Source of the DNA: Flagellimonas spongiicola
GTDB lineage: Bacteria > Bacteroidota > Bacteroidia > Flavobacteriales > Flavobacteriaceae
Direction: 5' to 3'
Assembly (NCBI RefSeq): GCF_023502425.1
Contig: NZ_JAMFMA010000003.1
Coordinates: forward strand, 62,001-126,000
Length of the DNA: 64,000 nucleotides
The translations under genes were made by a program, and so were the position numbers. The notes below the pieces were generated by a model. The model did no database searches, had not been told where the DNA came from, and was given only the letters and a program-made list of their open reading frames with translations. Below, piece after piece: positions 1-8,748 of the stretch. How positions within the stretch are numbered: the first letter of the stretch is position 1; each line of letters begins with the position of its first letter.

Positions 1-117
1 GAACAGTTTGACGTCTCCGAAGGAAATGAAAAGAAAATACAAGAAATTGAGGCATTGGTTTTGAAACATAAATCGAAATTGGTGCTGGGAAAAGATCAAT
101 TGGCTGAACGGGAGTAG
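1..117 (+). CDS. C-terminal fragment of an unrecognised protein
   Basis: An open frame runs from the first base to a TAG at 115-117 and encodes 38 residues rich in Lys and Glu (it ends KDQLAERE). The start lies outside the window. The fragment is too short to assign to a family. It is followed by the rpsP promoter, so it is probably the end of an independent upstream transcript. That the frame is coding is supported only by its position and lack of stops. Confidence 0.5.
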   Translation, partial: EQFDVSEGNEKKIQEIEALVLKHKSKLVLGKDQLAERE

Positions 118-133
118 AAAGTGTTGTAATGCA

Positions 134-163
134 TTGTGTATTAAAAGAAATCAAGTATATTTG
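134..163 (+). promoter_or_regulatory. rpsP promoter (Bacteroidota consensus)
   Basis: TTG at 134-136 and TATATTTG at 156-163 are separated by 19 bases, which matches the Bacteroidota primary-sigma consensus TTG-N19-TAnnTTTG closely. Transcription would start near 170 and give a leader of about 65 nt before the rpsP start. It probably drives rpsP-rimM-trmN6. Confidence 0.75.
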
Positions 164-233
164 CACCCGCTTAAAGAGCAAGCGAATAAATGAATTAATA
201 ATCGGGGTCGGGCACCCTACAAATTAATGTGAT

Positions 234-821
234 ATGCCAGTAAAAATTAGACTTCAGAGACACGGTAAAAAAGGAAAACCCTTCTACTGGGTTGTAGCCG
301 CAGATTCAAGAGCAAAAAGAGACGGTAAATTTTTGGAAAAATTGGGGACTTATAACCCAAATACCAATCCTGCAACAATAAACTTGGATGTGGATGGTTC
401 CGTGAAATGGTTGAATAATGGAGCACAACCAACCGATACGGCTAGAGCTATTCTTTCTTATAAAGGTGTTTTACTAAAGCATCATTTATTAGGTGGTGTT
501 CGTAAAGGAGCGTTGACTGAGGAACAAGTTGAAGAAAAATTCAAAGCCTGGGTTGAAGAAAAAGAAAAAGCTGTTGCGTCAAAAGTAGATGGATTGGATA
601 AGGCTAAAGCTGAAGCCAAGGCTAAAGCTTTGGAGGCTGAAAAAGAAGTTAGCGATAAGCGTGCTGCTGCTGCACTACCAGAAGTAGAGGAGGAAGTTGC
701 ACCAGAAGCTGAAGAGGCTGTTGAAGCTGCTACGGAAGAAGCTGTTGCTGCTGAAGAACCTACTGCTGAAGCGGAAGAAGCACCAGCTGCTGAGGCCGAA
801 GCTGCCAAAGAAGAAGAATAA
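234..821 (+). CDS. rpsP: 30S ribosomal protein S16
   Basis: This is a structural protein of the small ribosomal subunit. The first roughly 110 residues are the S16 fold, starting MPVKIRLQRHGKKGKPFYW. The protein is 195 residues long, about twice the E. coli protein. The extra C-terminal part (from about residue 115) is a low-complexity tail of Ala, Glu and Lys, a form common in Bacteroidota S16. The ATG at 234 gives the canonical N terminus. rimM follows after 11 nt, as in many bacteria where S16 and the 16S maturation factor are co-transcribed. The assignment is secure; the function of the tail is unknown. Confidence 0.97.
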   Translation: MPVKIRLQRHGKKGKPFYWVVAADSRAKRDGKFLEKLGTYNPNTNPATINLDVDGSVKWLNNGAQPTDTARAILSYKGVLLKHHLLGGVRKGALTEEQVEEKFKAWVEEKEKAVASKVDGLDKAKAEAKAKALEAEKEVSDKRAAAALPEVEEEVAPEAEEAVEAATEEAVAAEEPTAEAEEAPAAEAEAAKEEE

Positions 822-832
822 AACCCAAAACG

Positions 833-1360
833 ATGCGCAAGGAAGATTGTTTCTACCTGGGCAAAATCGTTTCAAAATATAGTTTTAGGGGAGAGGTATT
901 GGTTAAACTCGATACAGACGAACCTGAGATTTACGAAAACATGGAATCAGTATTTGTTTCATTGGGAAACAATCTGGTTCCATTTTTTATTGAACGTTGT
1001 CGCCTACATAAATCCGCATTACTTCGTATTGATTTTGAAGAGGTAAAAGATGAGACTTCCGCGGATAAGATTATGGGCTCAGAACTCTATCTACCACTGT
1101 CTATGCTTCCAGCCTTGGAAGGAAACAAATTCTACTTTCATGAAGTTGTTGGTTTTACTTTAATGGATGAGGTCCATGGTGATATTGGGGTGATACAAGC
1201 TGTAAATGACAGTGCTTCCCAAGAGTTGTTTGAAGTGGAAAAAGACGGCAAGGAACTCTTGATACCGATTAGCGATGATATCATCACCCAAGTGGATAGG
1301 AATACCAAGACTATCCATGTTAAGACTCCAGAGGGCCTGGTAGACTTGTATCTTAATTAA
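833..1360 (+). CDS. rimM: 16S rRNA processing protein RimM
   Basis: RimM assists maturation of the 16S rRNA 3' domain and binds ribosomal protein S19. The 175-residue length is normal for the family. The N-terminal beta-barrel domain (about residues 1-90) begins with CFYLGKIVSKYSFRGEVLVK, and the C-terminal PRC-barrel domain (about 95-170) contains the LLIPISDDII stretch typical of the family. It sits 11 nt after rpsP and 1 nt before the methyltransferase gene, so the three are probably one operon. Confidence 0.95.
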   Translation: MRKEDCFYLGKIVSKYSFRGEVLVKLDTDEPEIYENMESVFVSLGNNLVPFFIERCRLHKSALLRIDFEEVKDETSADKIMGSELYLPLSMLPALEGNKFYFHEVVGFTLMDEVHGDIGVIQAVNDSASQELFEVEKDGKELLIPISDDIITQVDRNTKTIHVKTPEGLVDLYLN

Positions 1361-1361
1361 G

Positions 1362-2075
1362 ATGGACAAGCCTTTTAAATTCAAACAATTTACCGTCAAC
1401 CAAGATAAATGCGCAATGAAAATAGGCACGGATGGTGTATTGCTCGGAGCTTGGGCAGCTGTAGATGAGCATTTGACTTCAGTTTTAGACATAGGTGCCG
1501 GGACAGGGATACTTGCGTTGCAAATCGCACAGCGCAGCAATGCTGAACTTATAGATGCCATTGAACTGGATGAAGCTGCGTACGAACAATGTGTTGAGAA
1601 TTTTGAAGCCTCACCCTGGGGTAATCGATTGTTTTGTTATCATGCTGGACTTGATGAGTTTGTAGACGAAATCGATGACACGTATGATTTGATTATTAGT
1701 AATCCACCTTTTTATTCTGAAGCTGTTGAAAGCGGTGATGTTTCAAGGGATATGGCCAGGCAAAATAGTTCATTGCCTTTTGATGAACTAATTCAAGGCG
1801 TTGCGACCTTATTAAGTCCAAATGGGATTTTTGCTGTCATTATTCCCTTTAAAGAGGAGGCAAATTTTGTTCGTATGGCAGAATCGAATGCCATGTATCC
1901 AATTAGAGTTACTAGGGTGAGAGGAAATAAAGACTCGGAAATAAAACGCAGTCTTATGGAATTTTCATTTGCCAAAGTCGAAACGAAACAGGAAGAACTG
2001 ATTATAGAAACAGCGAGACACCAATACACCCAAGACTATATCAAACTAACGCGACCATTTTATTTAAAAATGTAA
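1362..2075 (+). CDS. trmN6: tRNA1(Val) adenine(37)-N6-methyltransferase
   Basis: This SAM-dependent enzyme methylates N6 of A37 in tRNA-Val in its E. coli homologue (YfiC). The 237-residue protein has the SAM-binding motif LDIGAGTGILALQIAQR near residue 45, and the amino-methyltransferase catalytic motif NPPF within LIISNPPFYSEA near residue 110. The N terminus FKFKQFTVNQDKCAMKIGTD is characteristic of the YfiC/TrmN6 group. It lies 1 nt after rimM. The substrate is inferred from family membership; other N6-adenine methylases share NPPF, but the N-terminal signature favours this call. Confidence 0.88.
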   Translation: MDKPFKFKQFTVNQDKCAMKIGTDGVLLGAWAAVDEHLTSVLDIGAGTGILALQIAQRSNAELIDAIELDEAAYEQCVENFEASPWGNRLFCYHAGLDEFVDEIDDTYDLIISNPPFYSEAVESGDVSRDMARQNSSLPFDELIQGVATLLSPNGIFAVIIPFKEEANFVRMAESNAMYPIRVTRVRGNKDSEIKRSLMEFSFAKVETKQEELIIETARHQYTQDYIKLTRPFYLKM

Positions 2076-2107
2076 CAATGGGTCTGCGTTAAGTTATATT
2101 TCGTTAG

Positions 2108-2115
2108 TACATTTG
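2108..2115 (+). promoter_or_regulatory. Candidate -7 element for gcdH
   Basis: TACATTTG fits the Bacteroidota -7 motif TAnnTTTG exactly and lies 17 nt upstream of the gcdH ATG. No clear TTG was seen at the -33 position, so the call rests on the -7 element and its location. Confidence 0.4.
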
Positions 2116-2131
2116 ATAAAATCTTTTTTTG

Positions 2132-3310
2132 ATGAAGCCAGATTTATTTGAAGCTCCAGATTACTACAACTTAGACGATTTATTGTCCGAAGAACATTTA
2201 TTGGTTAGAGATGCTGCGCGCCAATGGGTAAAACGTGACATCTCACCTATAATTGAAGACTATGCCCAAAAGGCTGAATTCCCCAAGGAAATTATTGGTG
2301 GATTGGCAGAAATAGGTGCCTTTGGCCCATATATCCCTGAAGAATACGGTGGAGCTGGTTTGGATCAGATAAGTTATGGTTTGATCATGCAGGAAATTGA
2401 ACGTGGTGATAGTGGTGTTAGATCTACTGCATCTGTACAATCTTCCTTGGTGATGTACCCTATTTTTGCTTATGGAACAGAAGAACAACGTCAAAAGTAC
2501 TTGCCAAAACTTGCTTCTGGAGAGTGGATGGGCTGCTTCGGACTTACCGAACCCAACCATGGTTCCAATCCAGGAGGAATGGAAACTAAATTCAAGGATA
2601 TGGGAGATCATTTTTTATTGAATGGTGCCAAACTTTGGATTTCCAATTCGCCTTTTGCTGATGTAGCAGTAGTATGGGCTAAAAATGAAGAAGGAAGAAT
2701 TCATGGATTGATTGTGGAACGTGGAATGGAAGGATTTTCTACACCTGAGACCCATAACAAATGGTCACTGCGCGCTTCTGCAACTGGAGAACTTATTTTT
2801 GATAACGTTAAGGTGCCCAAGGAGAATCTATTGCCTGGAAAAAATGGACTAGGCGCTCCACTTGGTTGCCTGGATTCTGCCCGTTATGGTATTGCATGGG
2901 GCGCTATAGGTGCAGCCATGGATTGTTATGACACGGCCTTGCGTTATGCAAAAGAACGTGTGCAATTTGGTAAGCCTATTGCTGCGTATCAGTTACAACA
3001 AAAGAAATTGGCCGAGATGATTACTGAAATCACCAAGGCGCAATTGTTGGCTTTTAGGTTAGGACAACTTAAAAATGAAAGCAGGGCGACTACGGCGCAA
3101 ATATCCATGGCTAAACGAAACAATGTGGACATGGCCATAAAGATTGCCCGCGAAGCACGTCAGATTTTAGGTGGTATGGGAATTACTGGTGAATACAGTA
3201 TCATGCGCCATATGATGAATTTGGAAAGTGTGATTACTTATGAAGGTACACATGATATTCATCTGCTGATTACAGGGGCCGATATCACGGGTTATCCGGC
3301 ATTTAAATAG
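2132..3310 (+). CDS. gcdH: Acyl-CoA dehydrogenase, glutaryl-CoA dehydrogenase type
   Basis: This FAD enzyme oxidises and decarboxylates glutaryl-CoA to crotonyl-CoA in lysine and tryptophan breakdown. It carries the acyl-CoA dehydrogenase N-terminal, middle (CFGLTEPNHGS near residue 140) and C-terminal domains. The catalytic base is the Glu in TYEGTHDIH near residue 371. Segments such as VQSSLVMYPIFAYGTEEQRQ and FSLRASATGE-like KWSLRASATGE match glutaryl-CoA dehydrogenases rather than short-chain enzymes. The ATG at 2132 is preferred to the adjacent in-frame TTG at 2129. It converges on dnaE with only 2 nt between the stop codons. Specificity is inferred from sequence. Confidence 0.88.
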   Translation: MKPDLFEAPDYYNLDDLLSEEHLLVRDAARQWVKRDISPIIEDYAQKAEFPKEIIGGLAEIGAFGPYIPEEYGGAGLDQISYGLIMQEIERGDSGVRSTASVQSSLVMYPIFAYGTEEQRQKYLPKLASGEWMGCFGLTEPNHGSNPGGMETKFKDMGDHFLLNGAKLWISNSPFADVAVVWAKNEEGRIHGLIVERGMEGFSTPETHNKWSLRASATGELIFDNVKVPKENLLPGKNGLGAPLGCLDSARYGIAWGAIGAAMDCYDTALRYAKERVQFGKPIAAYQLQQKKLAEMITEITKAQLLAFRLGQLKNESRATTAQISMAKRNNVDMAIKIAREARQILGGMGITGEYSIMRHMMNLESVITYEGTHDIHLLITGADITGYPAFK

Positions 3311-3312
3311 GT

Positions 3313-6300
3313 TTACTCTTTTACAGCCTTAGGTTTCAGTAATTTTTTACTTGTTTTCATTTCTGCATAACGTGGGTCGGGAATGTAATCCTGTTTTTGC
3401 ATTTTTATGACTTCAATACTTAAAAAGGCAAACTCGCTTACTACTTTTCCGTAAAAACGATAAATACCCTTCCCTCTAAAATGGTACTTGGCTGCCACAG
3501 GGGGGAACAACACCGTATCGAACACTTCTCCATGTTGATCTACCAAGGTGGCAAAGTGCATCCGCTTACCATCATGCGTATTGGTGTTCTTTACAGTAAC
3601 CAGGTACCCGTAAATGTCGATATGTTTGTTGAGGTAGTGTTGTAAATCCCGTTGTCCATTTTGGTTTTTTGGCGGTTCTGCCAATAACTCAAAAGGACTA
3701 CAAAGACAAAAGCCCAAAAGCTCCAATTGGTCAAATGCGGTTTCCTGATTGGTGGTATACAATTTTGGTATTTTGAACTTTTGATGACGTGGCGGGAATA
3801 ATTTAGGATGTTCCAAACGGTCATTTTTGGAAAGCATCAAATGTGCCTTCCAAAGCAATTTGTGTTTGTTTATACCTGTGAATCTGAAGGCATCAATCCG
3901 GATTAGGATAGCGAGCTGCTCTACCGAAATGATGACACGGTCCAGAAAATCTTCCAAGGATTTGAAGTTTCCCTTCGACCTCCGTTCCTTCATGATCCGA
4001 TCCATGACCCTGCTTTCCAGGTCGCGTAGGTAGACCATGCCCAGATAGATGTGTGTGCCATAAATGCAATTGGCTGCATGGCTATTGTTCACACAGGGAG
4101 CATGGATGGTAGCTCCTATCATTCGAGCGTCATGGATATAAAATTCCGAGCGATAGAATCCGCCCCCGTTGTTGAGTACTGCTACCATATATTCCAGAGG
4201 ATAATATGCTCTTAGAAAAAGACTTTGATAGCTTTCCACGGCATAGGAAGCGGAGTGTCCTTTGGCAAAAGCGTAGCCGGCAAAACTGGCCACTTGGTTC
4301 CAAATTTCAAAAATGAGATTGTCGGAATATCCTTTTTTTCTGCAATTGGATATGAATTTGTCCTTTACTTTCTGGAACTCTTCCCGAGATCGGAATTTCC
4401 CACTCATTCCACGTCGTAAAACATCGGCTTCACCAAGATCCAAGCCGGCAAAATGATGGGCTACTTTGATCACATCCTCTTGGTAGACCATAACACCGTA
4501 AGTGTCTGGCATGATGTCCAACATTACAGGATGTGCCTTTTCTTCTGCTCTTCCCTTGTTGCGGTGCCTTAAGATGTATTCTCGCATCATGCCGCTTCTT
4601 GCAACACCAGGTCTTATAATGGAACTGGCAGCGACAAGGCCCAAATAATTGTCCACTTCCAGTTTTTTCAGGAGCATGCGCATGGCGGGGGATTCCACAT
4701 AAAAGCATCCCATACACTGTGCCGTCTTGATCAGGTTGTTTATGATCTCATCTTTTTTAAAACCCTGAATGTCATGGATGTCTATGTGTTTGTGTTTTTC
4801 GGGTTGATTATAGGCGACAATTTCTAAGGCTTCCTTGATTTTACCCAGCCCACGTTGCCCCAGTATGTCAAATTTGTAGAGTCCTACATCTTCGGCAATC
4901 ACCATGTCATATTGGGTGGTTGGAAATCCTTTGGGAGGTAAATGTGTGGCCGAAAACCAATGGAGTGGTTTTTCGCTGATCAAGATGCCTCCCGCGTGGA
5001 TACTCAAATAATTGGGTTTGTCCTTGAGAAGATTTCCGTATTTGAGGACCAGTTTGGACATGCTGTCCAAGCTATTCTGGTCATACCTGCCCGTAATCAA
5101 AAAGTCAATTTCCTGTTTGGGCAATCCAAAGACCTTTCCTAACTCGCGGATCACACCTCGTTCCTTAAAAGTTACATAGGTTCCTAAGAGGGCCACATGT
5201 TCAAATCGTCCAAATATGTATTCGGTCATAGCAGGTCTATCCCGCCATGAAAAATCAATGTCAAAATCTGGTGGATTGGCGCGGTATAGGTTGATGAAAC
5301 GCTCAAAATAAAGATCTAATTCCATAGGGTCTACATCGGTTATGCGGAGTAAATAGGCCACAATACTATTGGCGCCACTTCCTCTTCCCACATAATAGAA
5401 CCCTCTGTTTCGAGCTTCGGTAACAATGTCCCAATTGATTAAGAAGTAAGAGACAAATCCCATTTTTTTGATGAGACTAAGTTCTTTGTCCAATCTAGTA
5501 TGGATAGAGCTGTTTACTTCTTTATAGCGATAGGGGAGGCCTTCATAGCATAATTTTTCGATGAGTTTTTCATCTGCATCCACACTTCCAGAATAGCTTT
5601 GGAGGTTTTGTGGTTTCCGTCCGTTTGAAAAATCAAAATGTATGCTACATTGGTTCAGGAGTTTTTCCGTATTCTCCAAAATAAAGAGGTATTCGGAAAA
5701 TGCAGCGGCCAAATTTTGGATTGGGAACATTTTTTCCCCTTCATCCGCTTCCTCTTCTTCGGAAAGCTTACTTAGGAGTACATTGTTGTCAATGGCCCGC
5801 AGTAAACGATGTGCATTGAAATCCGCTTTGTTTCGAAAGGTAACGGGCTGTTGTACTACTAGTTTGTTTTTCAATTTGATCAATCTTGAGAACGGTAGCC
5901 GCCTTAAATCCTGAATGGAAAACCCCACAAATTCATGCGATTCAAAATCTTCCAACTCGTTCAGCAACACCTGTTCAAAGGGATAAATGACAAATGCGTT
6001 TTTGAAGTGGGGTGCCCTGGCTGGGATTTCCAGCTCATCGTGTAGGTGATGGGATAGGAAGTCGTTCAATTCCAGATATCCTTCGTTGTTTTTCGCAATA
6101 CCTAGAAAACAAGGTTGTACGCCATTCCTGAAATCGATACCCAAAAGCGGGGTAACTCCATACTCAGGTGCTTTTCTCACAAAATTGAGACCTGCCGAGG
6201 TGTTGTTGATGTCTGTCAAAACCAAGCGTTTAACATGGTTTTGCTGCGCAAGGTTCAATAGTTCCAGCTCAGAAAAAGTGCCGTAACGCAAACTGTAATA

Positions 6301-6321
6301 TGTGTGGCAGTTCAAATACAA
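3313..6321 (-). CDS. dnaE: Second, short DNA polymerase III alpha subunit (error-prone type)
   Basis: This C-family DNA polymerase of 1002 residues is shorter than replicative DnaE and resembles the DnaE2/ImuC group used in lesion bypass. The polymerase aspartates are in PPDFDIDFSW, and GRGSGANS is the conserved palm segment. The N terminus is a PHP domain, but the usual first HxH pair reads NCH, so one metal ligand is missing and phosphoesterase activity is unlikely. The start is a TTG (6321-6319); relatives start at the same residue (MYLNCH). It lies 16 nt downstream of dinB, so the two probably form one operon. The minor mutagenic role is inferred from length and neighbour. Confidence 0.88.
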   Translation of the reverse strand: MYLNCHTYYSLRYGTFSELELLNLAQQNHVKRLVLTDINNTSAGLNFVRKAPEYGVTPLLGIDFRNGVQPCFLGIAKNNEGYLELNDFLSHHLHDELEIPARAPHFKNAFVIYPFEQVLLNELEDFESHEFVGFSIQDLRRLPFSRLIKLKNKLVVQQPVTFRNKADFNAHRLLRAIDNNVLLSKLSEEEEADEGEKMFPIQNLAAAFSEYLFILENTEKLLNQCSIHFDFSNGRKPQNLQSYSGSVDADEKLIEKLCYEGLPYRYKEVNSSIHTRLDKELSLIKKMGFVSYFLINWDIVTEARNRGFYYVGRGSGANSIVAYLLRITDVDPMELDLYFERFINLYRANPPDFDIDFSWRDRPAMTEYIFGRFEHVALLGTYVTFKERGVIRELGKVFGLPKQEIDFLITGRYDQNSLDSMSKLVLKYGNLLKDKPNYLSIHAGGILISEKPLHWFSATHLPPKGFPTTQYDMVIAEDVGLYKFDILGQRGLGKIKEALEIVAYNQPEKHKHIDIHDIQGFKKDEIINNLIKTAQCMGCFYVESPAMRMLLKKLEVDNYLGLVAASSIIRPGVARSGMMREYILRHRNKGRAEEKAHPVMLDIMPDTYGVMVYQEDVIKVAHHFAGLDLGEADVLRRGMSGKFRSREEFQKVKDKFISNCRKKGYSDNLIFEIWNQVASFAGYAFAKGHSASYAVESYQSLFLRAYYPLEYMVAVLNNGGGFYRSEFYIHDARMIGATIHAPCVNNSHAANCIYGTHIYLGMVYLRDLESRVMDRIMKERRSKGNFKSLEDFLDRVIISVEQLAILIRIDAFRFTGINKHKLLWKAHLMLSKNDRLEHPKLFPPRHQKFKIPKLYTTNQETAFDQLELLGFCLCSPFELLAEPPKNQNGQRDLQHYLNKHIDIYGYLVTVKNTNTHDGKRMHFATLVDQHGEVFDTVLFPPVAAKYHFRGKGIYRFYGKVVSEFAFLSIEVIKMQKQDYIPDPRYAEMKTSKKLLKPKAVKE

Positions 6322-6337
6322 TTTTCGGTTGTTTTCT

Positions 6338-7552
6338 TCATTGTTTCCGGTGGGCCAATACTACTGGTGGCTCCCCATTAAATGGATTGTGCATACTGCC
6401 TATGGTCTTTGCTCCCATGGCGGATGCGCGCAGGACACTTCTACTTCCAAACCTCTTTCGGACATAATCCATGGCTTGGTATAAGTTCAAGGCTTCTTCG
6501 GTATCTTCAAAAAGATTGATTTGATAGTTCCCGGATACCAAATGACTGAATCGGATGCCGACCAAACGTACCAGCATTCTTTTGTTGTACAGACTATTGA
6601 ACAGTTCCAAAATCTTTGGAATTAGGATGTGATCTGCACTGGTATAAGGAATGCGCATTTGTTTGGAGTATGTATTGAAATCCGAATAGCGGATTTTCAC
6701 AGCGATACAGGCAGTCAATTTGTCCCCTCTACGCAATTGGAAAGCCAAGTTTTCGGTCATGGCAAGTAGAATTCCCCTTAGTTTGATAACGTCAATGGTG
6801 TCTCGATCAAAAGTGCGCTCGGTGGAGATGGACTTGCGATCATGGAAAGGGATTACGGGACTATTGTCAAGACCGTTGGCCCGTTTCCAAATAACCCTGC
6901 CGTTAACGCCGAGTACCCTTTGCATAATATCCATGGGCATTTCTTGTACGGTTTTTACTTTACGAATGCCCAAATTCCGTAAGGTCTGATAGGTCTTGTC
7001 ACCTACCATAGGTATTTTTTTAATGGAAAGGGGTGCCAAAAACGGTTTTTCCAAACCAAAATCAATCTTAAGCTGGTTATTGGGTTTGGCCTCATTGGTG
7101 GCAACTTTGGAAACAACTTTGTTTACGGAAAGGCCAAAGGAAATAGGTAGCCCTGTTTCCCGAATGATTTTTTTCCGCATTTCCGAAGCATATTTGTAAC
7201 AGCCAAAGAAACGGTCCATGCCGGAGAGGTCCGCATAGAATTCATCTATACTGGATTTTTCAAAGAGCGGCACATGTTCCTTGATAATTTCGGTGACTAC
7301 ATCAGAGTATTTGCTGTAGGTCCCGGCATTGCCTCGGATAACAACTGCTTCGGGGCAGAGTTCCTTGGCCATTTTCATGGGCATGCCAGAGTGTACGCCA
7401 AATCCCCTGGTTTCGTAACTACATGCTGCAACTACGCCACGGTCACTGGTGCCGCCTACCAATAAGGGCTTGTTTTTCAGCTCCGTATTGATAATCCGTT
7501 CCACGGATACATAAAATGTATCCAAGTCCATATGTAAAATGGTCTTTTTCAT
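6338..7552 (-). CDS. dinB: Y-family DNA polymerase (Pol IV / DinB type)
   Basis: This is a translesion polymerase. Catalytic carboxylates are in the N-terminal HMDLDTFYVSVE (about residues 7-18) and in SSIDEFYADLSG near residue 105. The fingers, helix-hairpin-helix and little-finger regions follow. Near the C terminus QINLF is a good match to the beta-clamp binding motif. The protein has 404 residues, slightly longer than E. coli Pol IV. It is the first gene of a two-gene unit with dnaE. In relatives this pair is often preceded by a LexA-like peptidase gene; here the upstream region instead holds a short palindrome and a divergent small RNA. Confidence 0.93.
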   Translation of the reverse strand: MKKTILHMDLDTFYVSVERIINTELKNKPLLVGGTSDRGVVAACSYETRGFGVHSGMPMKMAKELCPEAVVIRGNAGTYSKYSDVVTEIIKEHVPLFEKSSIDEFYADLSGMDRFFGCYKYASEMRKKIIRETGLPISFGLSVNKVVSKVATNEAKPNNQLKIDFGLEKPFLAPLSIKKIPMVGDKTYQTLRNLGIRKVKTVQEMPMDIMQRVLGVNGRVIWKRANGLDNSPVIPFHDRKSISTERTFDRDTIDVIKLRGILLAMTENLAFQLRRGDKLTACIAVKIRYSDFNTYSKQMRIPYTSADHILIPKILELFNSLYNKRMLVRLVGIRFSHLVSGNYQINLFEDTEEALNLYQAMDYVRKRFGSRSVLRASAMGAKTIGSMHNPFNGEPPVVLAHRKQ

Positions 7553-7579
7553 TGTTTAATTGAGGGAAGGCTAAATTAT

Positions 7580-7590
7580 GGAATAATTCC
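7580..7590. promoter_or_regulatory. Perfect 11-bp palindrome upstream of dinB
   Basis: GGAATAATTCC is a perfect inverted repeat of 5-bp arms around one base, placed 28-38 nt upstream of the dinB start. Its position suggests an operator, possibly for a damage-response repressor. A palindrome this short can occur by chance. Confidence 0.3.
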
Positions 7591-7646
7591 AAAAAAACGG
7601 AAAAAATCCATATAAAGAATGTGCAGAATTTTTCAAAAATCATTCC

Positions 7647-7654
7647 TATCTTTG
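7647..7654 (+). promoter_or_regulatory. -7 element of the small RNA
   Basis: TATCTTTG matches TAnnTTTG exactly. It lies just before a block with three hairpins that ends in a terminator and contains no convincing reading frame. No good -33 TTG is visible. Confidence 0.5.
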
Positions 7655-7659
7655 TCGCG

Positions 7660-7757
7660 TTGTGTTGGATTTCAATCTGTAAAAGGATTGAAATCAGGTT
7701 GAGGTATCAACGTGATGCCCACCAATGAAAGGCTTTCCATATGGAAGGCTTTTTTTG
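7660..7757 (+). ncRNA. Putative small RNA of about 100 nt
   Basis: This intergenic segment has the layout of an independent small RNA. A -7 promoter element lies just upstream. A perfect 10-bp stem (GATTTCAATC at 7668-7677 with GATTGAAATC at 7686-7695) is followed by a small hairpin (GTTGA at 7698-7702, TCAAC at 7707-7711, loop GGTA) and a Rho-independent terminator. There is no open frame of useful length. It is transcribed away from dinB and towards the convergent hutG end. It could belong to a known flavobacterial RNA family such as Flavo-1, but I cannot confirm this by eye. The exact 5' end is an estimate. Confidence 0.6.
7728..7757 (+). terminator. Rho-independent terminator of the small RNA
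   Basis: The stem GCTTTCC / GGAAGGC (one G-U pair) with loop ATAT is flanked by AAAG and a run of seven T. It reads as an intrinsic terminator on the + strand. On the - strand only a short T run follows the stem, so it is a poorer terminator for hutG. Confidence 0.75.
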
Positions 7758-7776
7758 TTTGGGTCAGTAAAAGATC

Positions 7777-8745
7777 TTAAGGGAATAGTTCGTGTGCAAT
7801 GTGATGCACCAAGGAGGCGGCCAATTTAGCCGTTTGCCCATCGTTATCAAACTTAGGGTTCATTTCTGCAAAATCAACACTGATCAACTTACCAGAAGCC
7901 ATAATCGTTTTTAAGCACTCCACTGCAATATGGGGCGTAAAACCCATTGGCGAAGGTGCGCTTACACCTGGCGCATAGGCAGAGGAAAATCCATCCAAAT
8001 CAATGGTAACATATACTTTGTCAACCGTTTTGATGAATGCATTGATCCAAGTGTTGATTTCACTTAGAAATTGAATTTGGAATGTATCCGATAACACAAA
8101 ATTGACATCCAGTTCTTTGGCCGTCTGAAAAAGATTCCGGTCGTTGGCATCTTTTCGAATCCCCAAACAGAGATAATTAAAATTAATTTCCTCTGCTTTG
8201 TTTTCCATGGCAATTTGATAGAACGGTGTGCCGGAGTTGTTGTTGTTTCCGTTTTGACGTAAATCAAAATGCGCATCAAAATTGATGATGCCAATGGATT
8301 GCCCTTGTTGTTTGGAATCCAGATGTTTTTTGATGCCGTGGTAATGTCCGTAAGCCACATCGTGCCCGCCGCCTAGAACAATGGGAAAATGCTTTTTGTC
8401 CAAAAGGGAAGTTACGCCCGTACTCAATGCATTTTGGGCAGCTTCCATGTCCCCGTCGGGACAGGTAATGTTCCCGGCATCGTATAGTTGAACCGTGCTT
8501 GGCAAATGGTTGGGCATTTTCGCCAAGCTCTTTTTGATGACATCCGGGCCATATTCCGCTCCAACCCTTCCTTGGTTTCGTTTCACACCTTCATCACAGG
8601 CATACCCCAATAAGGCAATCGATTTCTTAGGAGGTTCTGGAACCTCCATCAAAGGAACGCACTTCACTTTTTCATGAAGATAAAGGCTTTTATTGCTGAT
8701 ACGCCCTTGCCAATTGTTACTATCTGGGTTGGAATAATGCTTCAT
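7777..8745 (-). CDS. hutG: Formimidoylglutamase
   Basis: This arginase-fold, manganese-dependent enzyme converts N-formimidoyl-L-glutamate to glutamate and formamide, the last step of the histidine utilisation pathway. The metal-binding motifs are GGGHDVAYGH (near residue 128), NFDAHFDLR (near 155) and TIDLDGFSSAYAPG (near 248), as in ureohydrolases. Length (322) is normal. It is the last gene of the hut unit, with 3 nt between hutU and its start. The pathway assignment comes from gene context; agmatinase or arginase would be the alternatives on fold alone. Confidence 0.92.
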   Translation of the reverse strand: MKHYSNPDSNNWQGRISNKSLYLHEKVKCVPLMEVPEPPKKSIALLGYACDEGVKRNQGRVGAEYGPDVIKKSLAKMPNHLPSTVQLYDAGNITCPDGDMEAAQNALSTGVTSLLDKKHFPIVLGGGHDVAYGHYHGIKKHLDSKQQGQSIGIINFDAHFDLRQNGNNNNSGTPFYQIAMENKAEEINFNYLCLGIRKDANDRNLFQTAKELDVNFVLSDTFQIQFLSEINTWINAFIKTVDKVYVTIDLDGFSSAYAPGVSAPSPMGFTPHIAVECLKTIMASGKLISVDFAEMNPKFDNDGQTAKLAASLVHHIAHELFP

Positions 8746-8748
8746 TGG

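Noticed and set aside
482..808. Minus-strand Ala/Ser-rich reading frame opposite the rpsP tail
   Set aside because: It is the complement of the low-complexity Ala/Glu tail of S16, where GCT and GAA codons give an open antisense frame.
4430..4717. Minus-strand 95-residue frame inside dnaE
   Set aside because: It overlaps the polymerase in another frame on the same strand, is Cys/His-rich by composition only, and dnaE is clearly coding here.
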